A DNA stretch of 64,000 nt from Alphaproteobacteria bacterium (GTDB taxonomy: Bacteria > Pseudomonadota > Alphaproteobacteria > UBA8366), in the NCBI GenBank assembly GCA_021774335.1, contig JAJFJD010000023.1, positions 86,001 through 150,000 of the forward strand, written 5' to 3'. The notes beneath the pieces were generated by a model that saw only the letters and a program-made list of their open reading frames with translations, was not told where the DNA came from and searched no databases. The translations under genes were made by a program, and so were the position numbers. Positions 61,719-64,000 of this stretch are shown piece by piece (within the stretch, counting starts at the first letter, position 1; each line of letters opens with the position of its first letter).

Positions 61719-62387
61719 ATGCCAGCGCCACACCCGCCGATCCCAAGACCGAAAGCCGTTGTCTTTGATTGGGACAACACGTTGGTCGATAGCTGGGGCA
61801 CGATCCACGCGGCGTTGGAGGTGACCTTTACCGCAATGGGGCACGTGCCCTGGACGCTTGGGGAAACGCGCGATCGCGTGCGCTATTCGATGCGCGAGTC
61901 GTTTCCCAAACTGTTCGGGGACGACTGGGAGCGGGCCGGCGAGATATTTTACGACGCCTTTGAGAGACTGCATTTGGAGCGGTTAGCACCAACTTCCGGT
62001 GCGTCCGAGATGCTGCATATGTTCCATGATGCGGGGCTCTGCCTTGCCGTGGTGAGCAACAAGACCGGACGGTATCTCAGGGAAGAGGCCGCACATCTCG
62101 ATTGGGACCGATATTTCCACAATCTCGTTGGCGCTGGCGACGCGGCCCGCGACAAACCGGCGGAAGACCCGGTCCACATGGCGCTCGCAGGAAGCGATGT
62201 AACCGTCGGGCCGGATGTGTGGTTTGTCGGCGACGCGGACGTCGATATGGAGATCGCGCATCGCACGAACTGCATTCCTGTATTGCTGCGGCACGATCAG
62301 CCCGTTGAGGACGAGTTCAAAGACATTCAACCGAGGGTTCATTTTCGATCGTGCATAGAGCTAGCGAGTCACGTCATCACGTTGTAA
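61719..62387 (+). CDS. HAD-superfamily phosphatase, phosphoglycolate phosphatase-like
   Basis: 222 residues. Motif I is VVFDWDNTLVDSW (nucleophile and acid/base Asp pair), motif II the SNKTGRYL segment, motif III the lysine in DKPAEDP, and motif IV the acidic VWFVGDADVDMEIA. A helical cap lies between motifs I and II (FTAMGHVPWTLGETRDRVRY). The substrate is unknown. It starts 7 bases after the aminotransferase gene, so the two are probably coexpressed. The upstream open frame was not used because only the ATG at 61719 gives a HAD-like N terminus. Confidence 0.87.
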   Translation: MPAPHPPIPRPKAVVFDWDNTLVDSWGTIHAALEVTFTAMGHVPWTLGETRDRVRYSMRESFPKLFGDDWERAGEIFYDAFERLHLERLAPTSGASEMLHMFHDAGLCLAVVSNKTGRYLREEAAHLDWDRYFHNLVGAGDAARDKPAEDPVHMALAGSDVTVGPDVWFVGDADVDMEIAHRTNCIPVLLRHDQPVEDEFKDIQPRVHFRSCIELASHVITL

Positions 62388-62413
62388 AGTGCCTACCGCA
62401 GTCCGAACAGTTA

Positions 62414-62443
62414 TTGCAGTTTCTTCCGTAAGGGCCATATGAT
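62414..62443 (+). promoter_or_regulatory. Predicted promoter of hfq
   Basis: TTGCAG (62414-62419) and TATGAT (62438-62443) are separated by 18 bases in the 119-base gap before hfq; the -10 matches 5 of 6 positions. Transcription would start about 55 bases before the hfq ATG. Confidence 0.45.
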
Positions 62444-62506
62444 TGCGACGCACTACTAGTTGCCGGGTTCGTATAAGGCCCCAATGACAACAAAGGGACT
62501 TAATCC

Positions 62507-62773
62507 ATGTCTTCGGAGAAAGGCCAGAATTTGCAGGACGTGTTCCTCAATCACGTCCGCAAGGCCAAGATGCCGGTTACGATATTTTTAGTTAACGGCG
62601 TAAAATTACAGGGAATCATTACCTGGTTCGACAACTTCTGCGTCTTGCTGCGTCGCGACGCGCATTCGCAGTTGGTCTATAAGCATGCCATTTCGACAGT
62701 GATGCCGGCACAGCCGGTGCAGCTGTTCGACTCGAAACCCGAGGACGGTGACGGTTCAGCTGACCGAGGATAA
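62507..62773 (+). CDS. hfq: RNA chaperone Hfq
   Basis: Hexameric Sm-like protein that pairs small RNAs with mRNAs; 88 residues. Sm1 is visible as [20 protein letters not shown] with [19 protein letters not shown], and Sm2 as [17 protein letters not shown]. The conserved N-terminal KGQNLQD (distal and proximal face residues) is intact. A short acidic tail follows. The start of hflX lies inside its last 26 bases. Hfq homologues stimulate nitrogen-regulator translation in several alphaproteobacteria, so its linkage to ntr genes is meaningful. Confidence 0.98.
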   Translation: MSSEKGQNLQDVFLNHVRKAKMPVTIFLVNGVKLQGIITWFDNFCVLLRRDAHSQLVYKHAISTVMPAQPVQLFDSKPEDGDGSADRG

Positions 62774-64000
62774 CTCGAAAAATCTCAATGGTGATGCGCA
62801 TGGGGACGCGCGCTCGATAGGGCGCGCGCTCGTCATTTGTCCCGATGTTCGCCGGACGGGCGGGGGTGCGCCATCGCGCCGCCGGGGCGCTGACTCCCAA
62901 CTTGCCGAAGCTGTCGGCCTGACCGCGGCTATCAACCTGGAAGTAGCTCATAGCGAAACGGTGAAGCTGGCGCGGGTCATTCCGTCGTCCTTCATGGGAC
63001 GCGGCGTTATCGAGCGATTCAAAGATCTGATCGAAGCGCTGGAAGTAGACATTGTTATCGTCGATACGGCCCTTACGCCGGTGCAGCAGCGCAACCTGGA
63101 GCAACAACTTTCAGCCAAGGTCATCGACCGGACGGGCCTGATCCTCGAGATTTTTGGTGCGCGCGCGCAGACGCACGAAGGCAGTCTGCAGGTCGAGCTG
63201 GCGGCGCTGACCTACCAGCGGTCGCGCCTGGTGCGAAGCTGGACCCATTTGGAACGCCAGCGCGGAGGGCACGGTTTCCTCGGTGGCCCCGGCGAAAGCC
63301 AGCTTGAAATTGACCGTCGGTTGATCGATCAGCGCATCGCCCGGCTCAAGAAGGAATTGGAAAGCGTCAAGCGGACGCGGGGACTGCACCGCAAGGCGCG
63401 AAAGAAAGTGCCGTATCCGGTGGTGGCGCTGGTCGGCTATACGAACGCCGGCAAATCGACATTGTTTAACCGTTTGTCCGGTGGGACCGCCTACGCGGAA
63501 GATTTGCTGTTCGCAACGTTGGATCCGACGATGCGGTCGGTGACGTTACCGTCGGGGCATCAAATTATCCTGTCCGACACTGTTGGGTTCATTTCGCAGT
63601 TGCCGACGCAACTCGTAGCCTCCTTCCGGGCAACGCTCGAAGAGGTCGCCGAGGCAGACGTTATTATGCACGTGCGGGATATTTCGCACCCAGAATCCGA
63701 TGCCCAGAATGCTGACGTGCTGGGCGTGCTCGCCGAAATGGGGCTCGACCCCGATCAGCGCCGATTGGAAATCTTGAATAAGATTGATCTGCTCCGGCCC
63801 GATGAGAAAGATGTCGTTGCCGCGCGTGTCGCGCGTGACGTAGATACTGTCGCGCTGTCCGCTGTTTCGGGCGAGGGGTGCGATACGCTGCTTGACCGGC
63901 TCGCGGAGTTATTGTCCGAGGCGCGGTCTTATCAGCAGTACCGGCTGGACTTGGCCGACGGCGCCGCCCTTGCGTGGCTCTATGCGCATGGCAAGGTCGT
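62748..64000 (+). CDS. hflX: Ribosome-associated GTPase HflX (3' truncated by the window edge)
   Basis: GTPase that splits stalled or heat-damaged ribosomes; 417 codons are visible and the frame runs off the end. The N-terminal domain has [48 protein letters not shown] and a long helical hairpin ([18 protein letters not shown]). The G domain has G1 GYTNAGKS from residue 230, G3 [10 protein letters not shown] and G4 NKID. The only plausible start is the GTG at 62748, inside hfq, with GAGG a few bases upstream; no ATG is in frame before the conserved region. The overlap suggests translational coupling to hfq. Confidence 0.93.
   Translation, partial: MTVQLTEDNSKNLNGDAHGDARSIGRALVICPDVRRTGGGAPSRRRGADSQLAEAVGLTAAINLEVAHSETVKLARVIPSSFMGRGVIERFKDLIEALEVDIVIVDTALTPVQQRNLEQQLSAKVIDRTGLILEIFGARAQTHEGSLQVELAALTYQRSRLVRSWTHLERQRGGHGFLGGPGESQLEIDRRLIDQRIARLKKELESVKRTRGLHRKARKKVPYPVVALVGYTNAGKSTLFNRLSGGTAYAEDLLFATLDPTMRSVTLPSGHQIILSDTVGFISQLPTQLVASFRATLEEVAEADVIMHVRDISHPESDAQNADVLGVLAEMGLDPDQRRLEILNKIDLLRPDEKDVVAARVARDVDTVALSAVSGEGCDTLLDRLAELLSEARSYQQYRLDLADGAALAWLYAHGKV

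Overview
The window is a 64 kb, GC-rich, densely packed stretch of chromosomal core genes. Gene content and order point to an alphaproteobacterium, probably Rhodospirillales-like. The markers are LpxI instead of LpxH, a fused IspDF, a pyruvate dehydrogenase E1-beta carrying its own lipoyl domain, the dusB-ntrBC-ntrYX-trkA...hfq-hflX cluster, trpGDC-moaC-moeA-lexA, and a GTTC-N7-GTTC LexA box. I see no rRNA, tRNA, CRISPR array, insertion sequence, prophage or plasmid gene. The family-level placement is inference.

Layout. Positions 1-4151: the end of lolD (lipoprotein release ATPase), then dnaE. Positions 4338-18063: one long plus-strand run, rpsB-tsf-pyrH-frr-uppS-cdsA-dxr-rseP-bamA-ompH-fabZ-lpxA-lpxI-lpxB. 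It links translation, undecaprenyl and phospholipid precursors, the MEP pathway, outer-membrane protein assembly and lipid A synthesis. Positions 18064-21040: gltA and gltX on the minus strand, with a clear gltA terminator and promoter. Positions 21207-24045: comEC (plus) converging on lexA (minus). Positions 24215-29237 (minus): moeA, moaC, trpC, trpD, trpG and an enoyl-CoA hydratase family gene. Positions 29468-34513: a divergent polysaccharide deacetylase (plus) converging on ppiD-trpE (minus). Positions 34754-40469 (plus): tpiA, secG, pyrG, kdsA, eno and an ftsB-like gene. Positions 40731-47784 (plus): pdhA-pdhB-pdhC, a small cupin gene, lpdA, lipA and a COQ10/RatA-like gene; this is the pyruvate dehydrogenase complex together with the enzyme that makes its lipoyl cofactor. 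Positions 48127-50975: an HTH regulator with an unrecognised C-terminal domain (plus), then cinA, pgpA and ispDF (minus). Positions 51092-64000 (plus): a CcsA/YpjD-like membrane protein, dusB, ntrB, ntrC, ntrY, ntrX, trkA, a D-amino-acid transaminase family gene, a HAD phosphatase, hfq and the truncated hflX.

I did not find a clearly new multi-gene system; nearly every gene belongs to a known family. The most useful leads are regulatory. They are two mutually exclusive hairpins over the rpsB ribosome-binding site, a nested inverted repeat spanning the promoter and non-canonical TTG start of dusB-ntrBC, a strong promoter whose -10 box lies inside a palindrome ahead of the orphan HTH regulator, an AT-rich island with inverted repeats ahead of the pdh operon, and a short open frame ending 5 nt before trpG. 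Less certain leads are the cupin gene inside the pdh cluster and the lost GAFTGA loop in NtrX. All promoter, hairpin and operator calls were made by eye from the sequence and are predictions.
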